Assembly (NCBI RefSeq): GCF_032085515.1
Contig: NZ_JASXSX010000002.1
Location: 1 to 64,000, forward strand
Length of the DNA: 64,000 nucleotides
Reading direction: 5' to 3'
Source: Gleimia hominis
GTDB taxonomy: Bacteria > Actinomycetota > Actinomycetes > Actinomycetales > Actinomycetaceae
Shown here: positions 41,915-50,693 of the stretch, in pieces
Layout: every line of letters begins with the position of its first letter
Numbering within the stretch: position 1 is the stretch's first letter
Notes under the pieces: model-generated
The model's input: only the letters and a program-made list of their open reading frames with translations
Told to the model about the DNA's origin: nothing
Databases searched by the model: none
Translations under genes and position numbers: made by a program

Positions 41915-43909
41915 GGCTGCGGTTTCGCGGATGACGGCGAGCACGTCACCACCGTAACGGTCCAGTTTCGTCGCCCCCACCCCTCGGACAGCGCCCAGTT
42001 GGGTCATTGTTTTCGGCTTCACTATCGCAATCTCGATCAGCACCTTGTCGGTGAACACCGTGTACGCGGGGGCGGAACGGATCTTAGCGACCATGAGGCG
42101 CCACTGCCGCAAAGCGTCAAACACGCGTTTCGCATCGGCGGGCAATTCTTCGATCTCTTCGCGTTTGCGTTGCCGCCGCGGTTTCGCCCGCGTTTTAGTG
42201 TGCGCATTCGGCCACACGTGCTCCAAGAATCGGGACGGCTTCTGATTCGCAGCCCGCCCCTGGCCACGCGCCCGAGAGTATGAAATTACCAGTTGGTCGC
42301 GGGCACGGGTCACACCCACGTAAAGCAGGCGCCGCTCCTCCTCAAGCGCATCCGCAGATTTGGCGTACGTAATTGGAATTAACCCCTCACACACCCCGGT
42401 TAGGAACACGTGATCCCATTCCAACCCCTTCGCCGCATGCAGCGAACACAGCGTTACCGACGAAATCTGGGGGGCTGTCTGGGTCTGCTGCCGATCTTGC
42501 ATTTCCGCTGCGAACTGCGTAAGCGACAGATCTGCCCGATCGTGTGCCAAACTCACCAGGGCATCGAGGTTATCCCACTTCTCTCGCACCGCCCCGTGAG
42601 TCTGCGGCGGTTTCGCACTCCACCCCAGATCCGAGGCAATATCTTCGACAATCTGCACCACGGGCGCGTCTTCTGCATCACCGGTGGTGCGAGCGATCTG
42701 GCGCAGCAGCACAATCGCCTTCTTAATTTCGTCACGGTTAAAAAACTGGATTCCGCCGCGCAGTTGGAAAGGCACTTGCGCGTCCGCGAGTGCTTCCTCA
42801 AACGCTTCTGACTGCGCGTTTGTGCGAAACAGGATGGCGACATCTTGGGCGGCCACCCCGGTTTCGAGGAGGCCTTTGATCTGCCGGGCCACCCCGCGAG
42901 CTTCCGCGGTCACGTCGTCGAACGTGTTGAATGCCACTGCTTTGCCGGATTTGCGTTGTGACTCCAGTTTTACTGCTCCGTCGGGCAGTGCGCCGCGTCG
43001 GCCCCTCAGAACGGAGTTCGCCATCGAGACAATCTGGGGGGTGGATCTGTAGTTGCGGTAAAGTTCTACGCGGCGGGCACCGGGATGGTCTTTTTCAAAG
43101 TGCACGAGGTACTTTGGGGTAGCGCCGGTAAATGAGTAAATGGTTTGTGCCACGTCACCGACCACGCAGACGTCGTGGCGGCCCCCAAGCCACAGGTTCA
43201 ACAGTTCGTGTTGAAGTTTAGATACGTCTTGGAACTCGTCGACCACAAAATGCTGATACTGCCCGCGGACGGTGCGGGCGGCCCATTCGCTATCTTGCAA
43301 GATCCCAACCATGAGCAGCAGGACGTCCTCAAAATCAATCGCCCCGCGCTCATTTTTGGCGTCCTCGTACACGTTGAGCAGATCCGCCATTGTCTGCGCA
43401 TCCAGGTCGGCGGGTGGTTCCCGGCGGTGGCGGGTAAGCTGCTGTGCGTACTGGGCGGGGCTTATCATCGAGACTTTTGCCCATTCGATTTCCGCAGCAA
43501 TGTCGCGCACAGAAACCTTATCCGCCTTTATCCCCAGGCGCACTGCTGCAGACGCCACCATAGAAGCTTTATGTTCCATTATTTGAGGGAGGTTACCGCC
43601 AATGGTTTGTGGCCAAAAGTACCGCAGTTGACGCAGCGCGGCGGAGTGGAATGTGCGGGCTTGTGCCCCACCAACTCCGAGGGTGCGCAAGCGAGCGCGC
43701 ATTTCGGTGGCAGCACGGCTGGTGAATGTGACCGCGAGGACGGAGTGGGGGTCGAACGCCCCGGTTGCAGCGCCGTAGGCCACTCGGTATGTGATCGCCC
43801 GGGTTTTCCCCGTGCCCGCACCCGCGAGGACAGACAGGGGGCCGGTTACTTGCTGAGCCACCGCCCTTTGTTGATCGTCGAGGGCTTCCAGCAGCTGCTG
43901 TGCTTCCAC
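41900..43909 (-). CDS. uvrD2: superfamily 1 DNA helicase UvrD2
   Basis: 669 aa. SF1A helicase motifs: Q-motif DDQQRAVAQ, Walker A AGAGTGKTRAIT, motif II VDEFQDVS, motif III VGDVAQTIYSFTGA, motif IV region YRSTPQIV and motif VI YVGVTRARDQL. The C terminus is an HRDC domain (QWRLMVAKIRSAPAYTVFTD), the UvrD2 hallmark. Unwinds DNA 3'-5' in repair. GTG 43909 follows AAGGAG by five bases. Confidence 0.95.
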   Translation of the reverse strand: MEAQQLLEALDDQQRAVAQQVTGPLSVLAGAGTGKTRAITYRVAYGAATGAFDPHSVLAVTFTSRAATEMRARLRTLGVGGAQARTFHSAALRQLRYFWPQTIGGNLPQIMEHKASMVASAAVRLGIKADKVSVRDIAAEIEWAKVSMISPAQYAQQLTRHRREPPADLDAQTMADLLNVYEDAKNERGAIDFEDVLLLMVGILQDSEWAARTVRGQYQHFVVDEFQDVSKLQHELLNLWLGGRHDVCVVGDVAQTIYSFTGATPKYLVHFEKDHPGARRVELYRNYRSTPQIVSMANSVLRGRRGALPDGAVKLESQRKSGKAVAFNTFDDVTAEARGVARQIKGLLETGVAAQDVAILFRTNAQSEAFEEALADAQVPFQLRGGIQFFNRDEIKKAIVLLRQIARTTGDAEDAPVVQIVEDIASDLGWSAKPPQTHGAVREKWDNLDALVSLAHDRADLSLTQFAAEMQDRQQTQTAPQISSVTLCSLHAAKGLEWDHVFLTGVCEGLIPITYAKSADALEEERRLLYVGVTRARDQLVISYSRARGQGRAANQKPSRFLEHVWPNAHTKTRAKPRRQRKREEIEELPADAKRVFDALRQWRLMVAKIRSAPAYTVFTDKVLIEIAIVKPKTMTQLGAVRGVGATKLDRYGGDVLAVIRETAAESEH

Positions 43910-44097
43910 TTCCGCTCCTTTTCAAATGCTGCTCGAATGATGGTCTTCAAAACTTAGCGCCAACCAATACTATGGCACGGACGCCACAACACGCGTAGCA
44001 GGGGAAATAGCGCACCAACGGCAAAGAAACTAACGCGCGTGCGGCAGGTGGACTAGTGCGCGCGTAGAAGACAAAATAACACGCGGCAGACAAAAAG

Positions 44098-45060
44098 CTA
44101 GTGCACGTGTGGTAGGGGCCCACCGAACCACCGGCGGATCATCGCGTGGGCAATTGAGATTGCGCCGGGAGCCCCCACTTCCCCTGCGGTTAGAGCAGCC
44201 GCGTATTCTTCGCGGGTGTAGAACCGGGCCCAGTCGATTTCTACGCCGTCAACCCGCACGGCCGGTTGGCTTGTGGTGGTGCGCGCGGTGAATCCGAGCA
44301 TGAGTGAACGCGGGAAAGGCCAGGCTTGCGCCCCCACGTAACGCACCTGATCCACCTCTAGCCCGACTTCTTCTTTAGTTTCGCGGCGCACGGTTTGTTC
44401 GGGCGCCTCCCCCATTTCCATGAACCCCGCCACTAAAGATGCGTAGCCAGGGCGCCACAGCGTGTTGTGCGCTACTAGAAGTCGGTCTGAGGCGTCGGTT
44501 ATAGCGGTGATTATCGACGGGTCGGTGCGCGGGTATTCGGTGGCGCCGCAGCTTCGGCAGGTGCGTTGCCAACCGGAGAATTCGAACCGCGTGGGCCCTC
44601 CGCAGCGGGCGCAGAATTGGGCGCGGTCGTGCCAGGAGGCCAGCCCGGAGCAGGTTGCGACCATCTGCGCATCCGTTGGATCCATGTCGGGGCCCATGCG
44701 GCGAATATCCGAATATCCGTCTGTGTTCCCCGGCCGCATCGCCATGCCCAAAATAGCGGTGCCTTGTTCGACGCCTAGGAAGAACACGTGGGCGATCGAA
44801 CGCATGTCCACGTCTGGTACGCGGTGGCGTACCCCGTGGCCCGCCATGGCAAAGCGGTGGCTATCAGCGGTTATGATCGCGCGGATGCGTTGCGGGTTTT
44901 GCCCTGGGCAGTGCGTGCGAATCGTGTGTAGGAACGCCTTTTCTACTTCAGGGTCGTTGTTTTGCGTGAGGTTCTGGGCGAGCGCAAGGGGGTCCAGGTA
45001 CTCGCGTGCGTAGGTACAGGGTTCCCACTCTCCGCTCGCTAGCGGCAGTTGTAGTCTCAT
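44098..45060 (-). CDS. nudC: NAD(+)/NADH pyrophosphatase
   Basis: About 320 aa from ATG 45060. Zinc ribbon CARCGG...CRSCG in the middle, then the Nudix box GFMEMGEAPEQTVRRETKEE (reading on to VGLE) and the family block AQAWPFPRS, which is usually SQPWPFPxS; the Ser-Gln-Pro part is changed to Ala-Gln-Ala. NudC splits NAD(H) into NMN(H) and AMP and removes NAD caps from RNA. It is divergent from rph with 36 bases between starts. Confidence 0.93.
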   Translation of the reverse strand: MRLQLPLASGEWEPCTYAREYLDPLALAQNLTQNNDPEVEKAFLHTIRTHCPGQNPQRIRAIITADSHRFAMAGHGVRHRVPDVDMRSIAHVFFLGVEQGTAILGMAMRPGNTDGYSDIRRMGPDMDPTDAQMVATCSGLASWHDRAQFCARCGGPTRFEFSGWQRTCRSCGATEYPRTDPSIITAITDASDRLLVAHNTLWRPGYASLVAGFMEMGEAPEQTVRRETKEEVGLEVDQVRYVGAQAWPFPRSLMLGFTARTTTSQPAVRVDGVEIDWARFYTREEYAAALTAGEVGAPGAISIAHAMIRRWFGGPLPHVH

Positions 45061-45084
45061 ACTTACCACGCTAGTGGAAAACGG

Positions 45085-45090
45085 TAGTCT
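45085..45090 (+). promoter_or_regulatory. -10-like hexamer for leaderless rph
   Basis: TAGTCT, six bases, ATG 45097; TTACCA at 45063 could be a -35 with a 16-base spacer. No Shine-Dalgarno is present. The nudC start on the other strand is only 25 bases away, so the promoters overlap. Confidence 0.4.
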
Positions 45091-45096
45091 TAACAT

Positions 45097-45900
45097 ATGG
45101 CTAAACAAGATGAGGGGAAGAAAACGGTGCGGGCCGATGGCCGTCAGGTGGATCAGCTGCGCCCCGTTAAGATTACGCGTAACTGGATTGACAATGCGGA
45201 AGGCTCGGTGTTGATTGAGTTCGGACGCACGCGGGTTTTGTGTGTGGCGTCGCTAACCGAGGGGGTGCCGCGGTGGCGTAAGGACAGTGGTGAAGGCTGG
45301 GTCACGGGAGAGTACGCGATGCTGCCTCGGGCCACTGCTACCCGGAGTGCACGCGAATCAGTGAAGGGCAAAATCGGTGGGCGGACCCATGAGATTTCAC
45401 GTTTAGTGGGCCGCTCGCTGCGCGCGGTGGTGGATATGCGGGCGCTGGGTGAGAACACGATTGTGCTCGATTGCGACGTGCTTCAAGCCGATGGGGGTAC
45501 GCGCACCGCGGCGATTACGGGCGCGTACGTTGCGTTGGCTGATGCGATTGCGTTTGGGCAGAAGAAGAAGTGGATTCGCCGCGATACGGCTTCTCGGAAG
45601 GTGCTCAAGGATTCGGTTGCGGCGATTTCCGTTGGAATTATTGAAGGACAGCCGCGTTTGGATTTGCCGTATGAAGAGGACGTGCGGGCGCAGACGGATA
45701 TGAACGTGGTGATGACTGGTTCGGGTGATTTTGTTGAGGTTCAGGGCACGGCCGAGCACGCGCCGTTTAACCGTGCTGAGCTGGGGACCCTGCTCGACCT
45801 GGCGGAAACAGGGTGTGCGGAGCTCACGCGTTTGCAAACACAGGCCCTGGCCGAGTCCGGCACTTCCCAGCATGACGCTGCCGCGAAGCAGGTGCAGTAG
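45097..45900 (+). CDS. rph: ribonuclease PH
   Basis: 267 aa. Phosphorolytic 3'-5' exonuclease that trims tRNA precursors. Features: ADGRQVDQLRPVKI at the start, SVLIEFGRTRVLCVASL, the phosphate-binding region REISRLVGRSLRAV-like, LDCDVLQADGGTRTAAITGA and the acidic TDMNVVMTGSGDFVEVQGTAE in part. The stop TAG shares its G with the GTG start of rdgB. Confidence 0.96.
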   Translation: MAKQDEGKKTVRADGRQVDQLRPVKITRNWIDNAEGSVLIEFGRTRVLCVASLTEGVPRWRKDSGEGWVTGEYAMLPRATATRSARESVKGKIGGRTHEISRLVGRSLRAVVDMRALGENTIVLDCDVLQADGGTRTAAITGAYVALADAIAFGQKKKWIRRDTASRKVLKDSVAAISVGIIEGQPRLDLPYEEDVRAQTDMNVVMTGSGDFVEVQGTAEHAPFNRAELGTLLDLAETGCAELTRLQTQALAESGTSQHDAAAKQVQ

Positions 45901-46688
45901 TGGCGCGGCTAATACTGGCGACGCATAATGCGCATAAGGCAGATGAGCTGCACGCAATCTTGGAACCGTTGATTCCCGATTTGGCGCGTGAGGACATTGT
46001 TACGTCAGCAGATTTTGGTTACCCCGAACCTGTGGAAGACGGATTAACGTTTGAGCAGAACGCTCTGATTAAAGCGCGGGCCGCGGCGAATGCTTCTGGG
46101 CTGGCGGCCGTTGCGGACGACTCAGGGTTGTGCGTAGACGTGCTCGGCGGTGCACCCGGCATTTTTTCTGCCCGCTGGTCAGGCACTCATGGCGATGATC
46201 GCGCGAATCTGGAGTTGCTGCTCGCCCAACTCGCGGACATTGCCCCAGCGCACCGGGGCGCGCAGTTCCACTGTGCGGCCGCCCTCGTCGTTCCGAGACG
46301 AACCGAACCTCAGGACATAATGGAACCAGAAGGGTCGAACGCACCTCAGGAACCACGGAAATTAGAGGCAACCGCACCTCAGGAACCAAAAAAACTAGAG
46401 GCAAACGCAGCTGGGAGTGTAACGGAACCAGGGTCACAAAACGGGCCCCAAAACCCGTTGGAAACCCAGCCGTCAGGTGCGCTTGAGGTAGTGGAGCACG
46501 GGATTATGCGCGGTCACCTAATCGAGCGGCCACGTGGGGAAGGTGGGTTTGGATACGACCCGATTTTTGTGCCGCAGGGGCTCGAGCAAACTTCAGCGCA
46601 AATCAGCGCGGCCCGCAAAAATGAACTCTCGCACCGCGGGAAAGCGTTCCGGGCGTTAGCGGAAGCGATCAGAAAACAGCTCGCGTAA
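45900..46688 (+). CDS. rdgB: XTP/dITP pyrophosphatase with a repeat-bearing insertion
   Basis: 262 aa, ~60 longer than usual. Hydrolyses non-canonical purine triphosphates. The substrate loop LATHNAHKADEL at the N terminus, VADDSGLCVDVLGGAPG and the later RPRGEGGFGYDPIF and LSHRGKAFRAL are the family marks. Residues ~133-193 are an inserted Glu/Pro/Gln-rich stretch with two copies of an 11-residue unit APQEPxKLEA, placed in a hairpin between strands, so the active site should be intact. Starts with GTG 45900 overlapping rph by one base. Confidence 0.94.
   Translation: MARLILATHNAHKADELHAILEPLIPDLAREDIVTSADFGYPEPVEDGLTFEQNALIKARAAANASGLAAVADDSGLCVDVLGGAPGIFSARWSGTHGDDRANLELLLAQLADIAPAHRGAQFHCAAALVVPRRTEPQDIMEPEGSNAPQEPRKLEATAPQEPKKLEANAAGSVTEPGSQNGPQNPLETQPSGALEVVEHGIMRGHLIERPRGEGGFGYDPIFVPQGLEQTSAQISAARKNELSHRGKAFRALAEAIRKQLA
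46336..46401 (+). repeat. 33-bp in-frame repeats inside rdgB
   Basis: Two 33-base units (46336 and 46369), both containing GCACCTCAGGAACCA, plus degraded partial copies on each side. They encode residues ~146-168 of RdgB and keep the frame. Confidence 0.85.
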
Positions 46689-46692
46689 CTAG

Positions 46693-47490
46693 TTACAGTT
46701 CGTAGGTGGCGCCGGCGTAGGCGACGGACAGGGGGCCGTCCCACGCGCGGCACGCTTCCGCGAGCACTACGGTACCTTCCGTCCAGGGTTGAATATGTGT
46801 CAGAACCATGGTTTTCACCTGCGCCTCACGCGCCAGCTGCCCGGCGCGTTCCCCGGTTAGATGAATCCCCCGCGGCTCATCCGCATCGGTGAACCCCGCT
46901 TCGGACAACAGTAGGTCAACGCCGCGCGCCATCTGCGTAATCGTCGCACACGTGTCCGTGTCCCCCGTGTAGGCAAGAGAAACACTATTGCCCGGTTCTT
47001 CCTCGGCTGGCCCTTCGATGCGGAACCCGAACGCCGGTACCGTGTGGCGCGCCGAGTACGGTGTTATCCTCAGCGGACCAACCTGAAAAGACCCTTCATT
47101 TTCTAAGGTGAACGGCGCGAACTCGCCCTCATACTGCTCTTCGGGCCGGGCCCCATCAATGCCCCGCACGCGATCTAACACCCCATCGGGGGCCGCGAGC
47201 ATCACCGGGCCAAGTGGCCCATCCGGATGCCACTTGCGGTGCACGTGCATTGAAATGATGTCTCCCATGTGATCGGCGTGCGTGTGCGAAAGCAAGAGCG
47301 CATCGATCTTGCGCACGTCCATGTAGCGCCACAACTGCCCGAACGCACCCGGCCCCAAGTCGAGCACCACCGAGAACGTGCGGTCTTTACCCGAAACCTC
47401 ATCTATCCCGCGTGCCTGCACCAGGTAGCACGATGCGGGGGCGGACGGGCCGGACATCGACCCAGTGCATCCCACAACTGTCAGTTTCAT
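46693..47490 (-). CDS. MBL-fold hydrolase (Rv1339-like; possible cyclic-nucleotide phosphodiesterase)
   Basis: 265 aa. Metal-binding HxHxDH is His69, His71, Asp73, His74 in SHTHADHMGD; further ligands in YTGDTDTC and VLTHIQPWTEG. The N terminus VVGCTGSMSGP is the family type. Rv1339, at the same position next to murI and rph in M. tuberculosis, has been reported as an atypical cAMP phosphodiesterase, so this activity is possible here. The ATG overlaps the murI stop by four bases. Confidence 0.85.
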   Translation of the reverse strand: MKLTVVGCTGSMSGPSAPASCYLVQARGIDEVSGKDRTFSVVLDLGPGAFGQLWRYMDVRKIDALLLSHTHADHMGDIISMHVHRKWHPDGPLGPVMLAAPDGVLDRVRGIDGARPEEQYEGEFAPFTLENEGSFQVGPLRITPYSARHTVPAFGFRIEGPAEEEPGNSVSLAYTGDTDTCATITQMARGVDLLLSEAGFTDADEPRGIHLTGERAGQLAREAQVKTMVLTHIQPWTEGTVVLAEACRAWDGPLSVAYAGATYEL

Positions 47491-48287
47491 TCACGTACCT
47501 CCAAGTGTTTTACGTGAGAGACAACGGGCCCCAAAAAGCGGCGCGCTAGCGGTTCAAAACTTTCACTTTGCCCTGTGGCATAAAATTCGTACGAGGGAGC
47601 GTCCAGCTCGGTGCGCAGCATTTCTCGGTTCGTCAGCACGTGATACACCTCGTCGGCACTGGCTTCGGAGGAGGACACGAGGTTCACGCCTTCCCCTAGC
47701 ACGTAAGACAGCACGCCTGTGAGCAGCGGGTAGTGCGTGCACCCCAAAATCACTGTGTCCACGTGGGCTGCCTGCACGGGCGCTAAATATTCACGTGCTA
47801 TCTGCAGGATGCGCCCACCGGTCGTTTCCCCTCGTTCCACAAACGGCACGAACTGCGGGCATGCCTGCTGGGTTAGGGACACCCCGGGGAAAGCTGAGAA
47901 CGCTCGTTTGTACGCCCCGGAACGCACGGTCGCGGCCGTGGCTAATACCCCAACGTGGCCGTTGCGAGTCAACGCCCCAGCGCGCCGCGCAGCCGGTTGC
48001 ACCACTTCCACAACGGGAATGTCATAGCGATCCCGCGCCTGTGGCAAAGCCGCTGCAGACGCCGTGTTGCAGGCGATGACGAGCATTTTAATTCCGCGGT
48101 CCACCAGCTCATCGAGCGCCCTTAAAGTTAGTGAACGCACGTCCTCAAGCGACTTATCCCCATACGGGGTGTGCCGAGTGTCCCCCAGGTAAACAATGGA
48201 TTCGCGGGGGAGTTTATCAATCACAGAACGCGCCACCGTGAGCCCTCCAAGGCCTGAATCAAAAATCCCTATTGGCGCATTCCCCAT
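47487..48287 (-). CDS. murI: glutamate racemase
   Basis: 266 aa. Makes D-glutamate for peptidoglycan. The two catalytic cysteines are in VIACNTASAA and ILGCTHYPLL, and the acid in IFDSGLGGLTV near the N terminus. Starts with ATG 48287; overlaps the MBL gene at its 3' end. Together with rph-rdgB it follows the Rv1338-Rv1341 order. Confidence 0.96.
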   Translation of the reverse strand: MGNAPIGIFDSGLGGLTVARSVIDKLPRESIVYLGDTRHTPYGDKSLEDVRSLTLRALDELVDRGIKMLVIACNTASAAALPQARDRYDIPVVEVVQPAARRAGALTRNGHVGVLATAATVRSGAYKRAFSAFPGVSLTQQACPQFVPFVERGETTGGRILQIAREYLAPVQAAHVDTVILGCTHYPLLTGVLSYVLGEGVNLVSSSEASADEVYHVLTNREMLRTELDAPSYEFYATGQSESFEPLARRFLGPVVSHVKHLEVRE

Positions 48288-48311
48288 GCTCTTAGAGTAC
48301 TGTTAAGCACC

Positions 48312-48932
48312 TCATTGGGGCAGTATCTGAATGAGTGAATCCTGCCACCAAGACACCATGACATAGATGACGGCAGTGAACTGCAGCTGCGGCGCATCAG
48401 GATCCTGATCCAACCACGTACCCGAATTCTCTGATGCCTCCGGTGGCCCGCCCGCAAAGAGGATCTGCTCCGCCCGGGTAGTTAAAATGCCCATCACCTC
48501 GGCGTCATCCACTGGCAGTTGAGCGGACAGCACGAGCCGCAAGTCATTCAGCGCAGCCAACCACTCCCACTCTTGCCCCAGCGGGATCCAGATTTCTTCT
48601 GGCGATTCTCGCTCTTGCAGGCACTGTAGGAGCGCGTGGAGCCGTTGGCTCTTGTCGTACCGCAGTGATTCTTCCGTTAGGGCCCGAAGTTTTTGCGCTT
48701 CTTGAGGGTCCGAGCTGAGCGGTGGAATCAGCTTTCGCAACGCCGGATCTTGAGGTTCGGGGCGAGTCACTTCTTCTTCCACGGTGGCTGTCAGCACGCT
48801 GGTAACCGGATCCACCGGCGCGTCTAATACCTGCAGTGCCTCGCCGAGAAGCTGGGTGAAGATCGCTTCAACATCCGCGTCGAACGCAGCCCGGTAGCCC
48901 TGTTCGTCTCGTTCAAACACGCTGATATACAC
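48312..48932 (-). CDS. DUF2017 family protein
   Basis: 206 aa, mostly acidic and helical, starting at GTG 48932. In actinobacteria DUF2017 genes stand immediately downstream of clpS (Rv1332 next to Rv1331), as here; that position is the main support, with the N-terminal DADVEAIFTQLLGEALQVLD helix. A role with ClpS-ClpCP proteolysis is often suspected but not shown. Confidence 0.78.
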   Translation of the reverse strand: MYISVFERDEQGYRAAFDADVEAIFTQLLGEALQVLDAPVDPVTSVLTATVEEEVTRPEPQDPALRKLIPPLSSDPQEAQKLRALTEESLRYDKSQRLHALLQCLQERESPEEIWIPLGQEWEWLAALNDLRLVLSAQLPVDDAEVMGILTTRAEQILFAGGPPEASENSGTWLDQDPDAPQLQFTAVIYVMVSWWQDSLIQILPQ

Positions 48933-48984
48933 TGCCCGTTTCGCTACCTATCTACTCGTGCCGGATTCGTCAATGCGCGTCCTT

Positions 48985-49293
48985 CTATGATTCGCTTGAG
49001 GTCGCCGGTTCCACCGTTGCTTGCAGACCGTACCCATGCATTGCCAGCGCATCCGCTTCCATGTGTTCGCGTAGGCCCCGCGCCACCACTGCTCTGCCCT
49101 CGTTATGAACTAGCAGCATGAGGGATTCGGCACGCTGCGGTGAATACCCGAAGTGGCGTTGGAACACGCGCGTCACGTACGACATCAGGTTCACCGGATC
49201 ATCCCACACCACGGTGACCCACTGGTCATGCTCAAATGCTGAGGTTGCGGGTTGTTCGCGTTTTTGTTCATCGATAAGGGGACCGACCTGCAT
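48985..49293 (-). CDS. clpS: ClpS adaptor
   Basis: 102 aa. VTVVWDDPVNLMSYVTRVF is the ClpS core with the Asn/Asp pair that holds the alpha-amino group; later LMLLVHNEGRAVVARG. ClpS delivers N-degron proteins to ClpC/ClpA-ClpP. Divergent from pncB with 58 bases between starts and 52 bases upstream of the DUF2017 gene. Confidence 0.94.
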   Translation of the reverse strand: MQVGPLIDEQKREQPATSAFEHDQWVTVVWDDPVNLMSYVTRVFQRHFGYSPQRAESLMLLVHNEGRAVVARGLREHMEADALAMHGYGLQATVEPATSSES

Positions 49294-49339
49294 AATCTCA
49301 GCTTATGCAATAGATCACCAAGTTATGGCACTTTCGGCC

Positions 49340-49345
49340 TATACT
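49340..49345 (+). promoter_or_regulatory. -10-like hexamer for leaderless pncB
   Basis: TATACT is followed by six bases and ATG 49352, with no ribosome site. The hexamer matches the consensus TATAAT at five of six positions. Confidence 0.45.
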
Positions 49346-49351
49346 TTACTT

Positions 49352-50689
49352 ATGCCTGCTTCAGTATCAACTGCACTTTTGACCGATATGTACGAGCTGA
49401 CGATGGTGGATGCCGCGTTGAAATCCGGCCACCACGAACGTCGCAGCGTGTTCGAACTGTTTGGCCGCAGACTGCCTGCTACCCGTCGTTTCGGTGTCGT
49501 CGCCGGTACCGCACGCGTGTTAGAGGCCCTGCAGCGGTTCGAGTTCACCCCGCGGATGATCGATTGGCTCGCAGAAAAACACATTGTTTCCGACGATTGT
49601 TTGGATTTTTTGAAAGACTTCCACTTCCGCGGCCGCATTGACGGGTATGCGGAAGGGGAGTGTTATTTTGAGGGGTCACCGATCCTCACTGTTGAGGGCA
49701 CGTTCGCTGAAGCGGTGATGCTCGAAACTCTAGCGCTGTCTGTTTTTAACCACGACTGCGCGGTGGCTTCCGCCGCGTCGCGCATGACGATTGCCGCGCA
49801 CGGCCGCCCGTGCATGGATATGGGGGCACGGCGCACCCATGAGCGCGCCGCGGTTTCTGCTGCGCGTTCCGCAGTGATCGGTGGGTTTGGGGGCACCTCC
49901 GACCTGGAGGCCGGGATCCGCTACGGGATCCCCACGATCGGCACGTCCGCACACGCGTTCACTTTGCTGCACGACACGGAAGATGACGCGTTCAAAGTAC
50001 AAGTTGATGCGCTCGGCACCTCCACCACTTTGCTGGTAGATACTTACGACGTGTACGAGGGAGTGGAACGGGCGGTGCGCATAGCCCGCGAGGCCGGTGG
50101 TGAACTCGGAGCGGTCCGCATTGATTCCGGTGACCTGGTGGCACAAGCCTTCAAAGTGCGGGGCCTGTTGGATTCTCTGGGTGCTGAGTCAACAAAGATC
50201 ACGGTTACGTGCGACCTGGATGAGTACTCCATTGCCGCACTCGGTGCGGCACCCGTCGATTCCTACGGGGTGGGAACTCGGTTGGTAACCGGTTCCGGCG
50301 TGCCCACTGCGGCACTGGTCTACAAGATGGTGGCTCGTGGGGATGAGCACGGTAACTGCGTTAACGTAGCGAAGCACTCCACTTCAAAATCCACTGTCGG
50401 AGGCCGTAAATACGCCGGTCGGGTCTACGGGGCAGACGGGTACGCTACCGAGGAACTCCTCGTGATGGGCCCTCGTGATGCAGCCATGGCGGCGCTAAAA
50501 GAAGCGGGAGCGCGTCCACTGCAGGTACCGCTCATAATCGACGGTGAGATCCAAACGGAGCACTGTTCGAAAGAATCGTTACAAGCCGCGAAAGAACGCC
50601 ACGTCAAAGCCCGCAACGAACTGCCGTACCAGGGGTGGCGACTGTCGCAGGGCGAACCCGCCGTCACCACCCGCTACCAACGCGTTTGA
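49352..50689 (+). CDS. pncB: nicotinate phosphoribosyltransferase
   Basis: 445 aa from ATG 49352. Salvages nicotinate to nicotinate mononucleotide for NAD synthesis. TDMYELTM at the start, GARRTHERAA with the catalytic His region, IGTSAHAFTLLH, RIDSGDL for the phosphoribosyl group and a C-terminal Cys/His-bearing tail. In-frame starts upstream (49118, 49325) lie in the clpS region and are rejected. Same neighbours (clpS) as Rv1330c. Confidence 0.95.
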   Translation: MPASVSTALLTDMYELTMVDAALKSGHHERRSVFELFGRRLPATRRFGVVAGTARVLEALQRFEFTPRMIDWLAEKHIVSDDCLDFLKDFHFRGRIDGYAEGECYFEGSPILTVEGTFAEAVMLETLALSVFNHDCAVASAASRMTIAAHGRPCMDMGARRTHERAAVSAARSAVIGGFGGTSDLEAGIRYGIPTIGTSAHAFTLLHDTEDDAFKVQVDALGTSTTLLVDTYDVYEGVERAVRIAREAGGELGAVRIDSGDLVAQAFKVRGLLDSLGAESTKITVTCDLDEYSIAALGAAPVDSYGVGTRLVTGSGVPTAALVYKMVARGDEHGNCVNVAKHSTSKSTVGGRKYAGRVYGADGYATEELLVMGPRDAAMAALKEAGARPLQVPLIIDGEIQTEHCSKESLQAAKERHVKARNELPYQGWRLSQGEPAVTTRYQRV

Positions 50690-50693
50690 GGCC

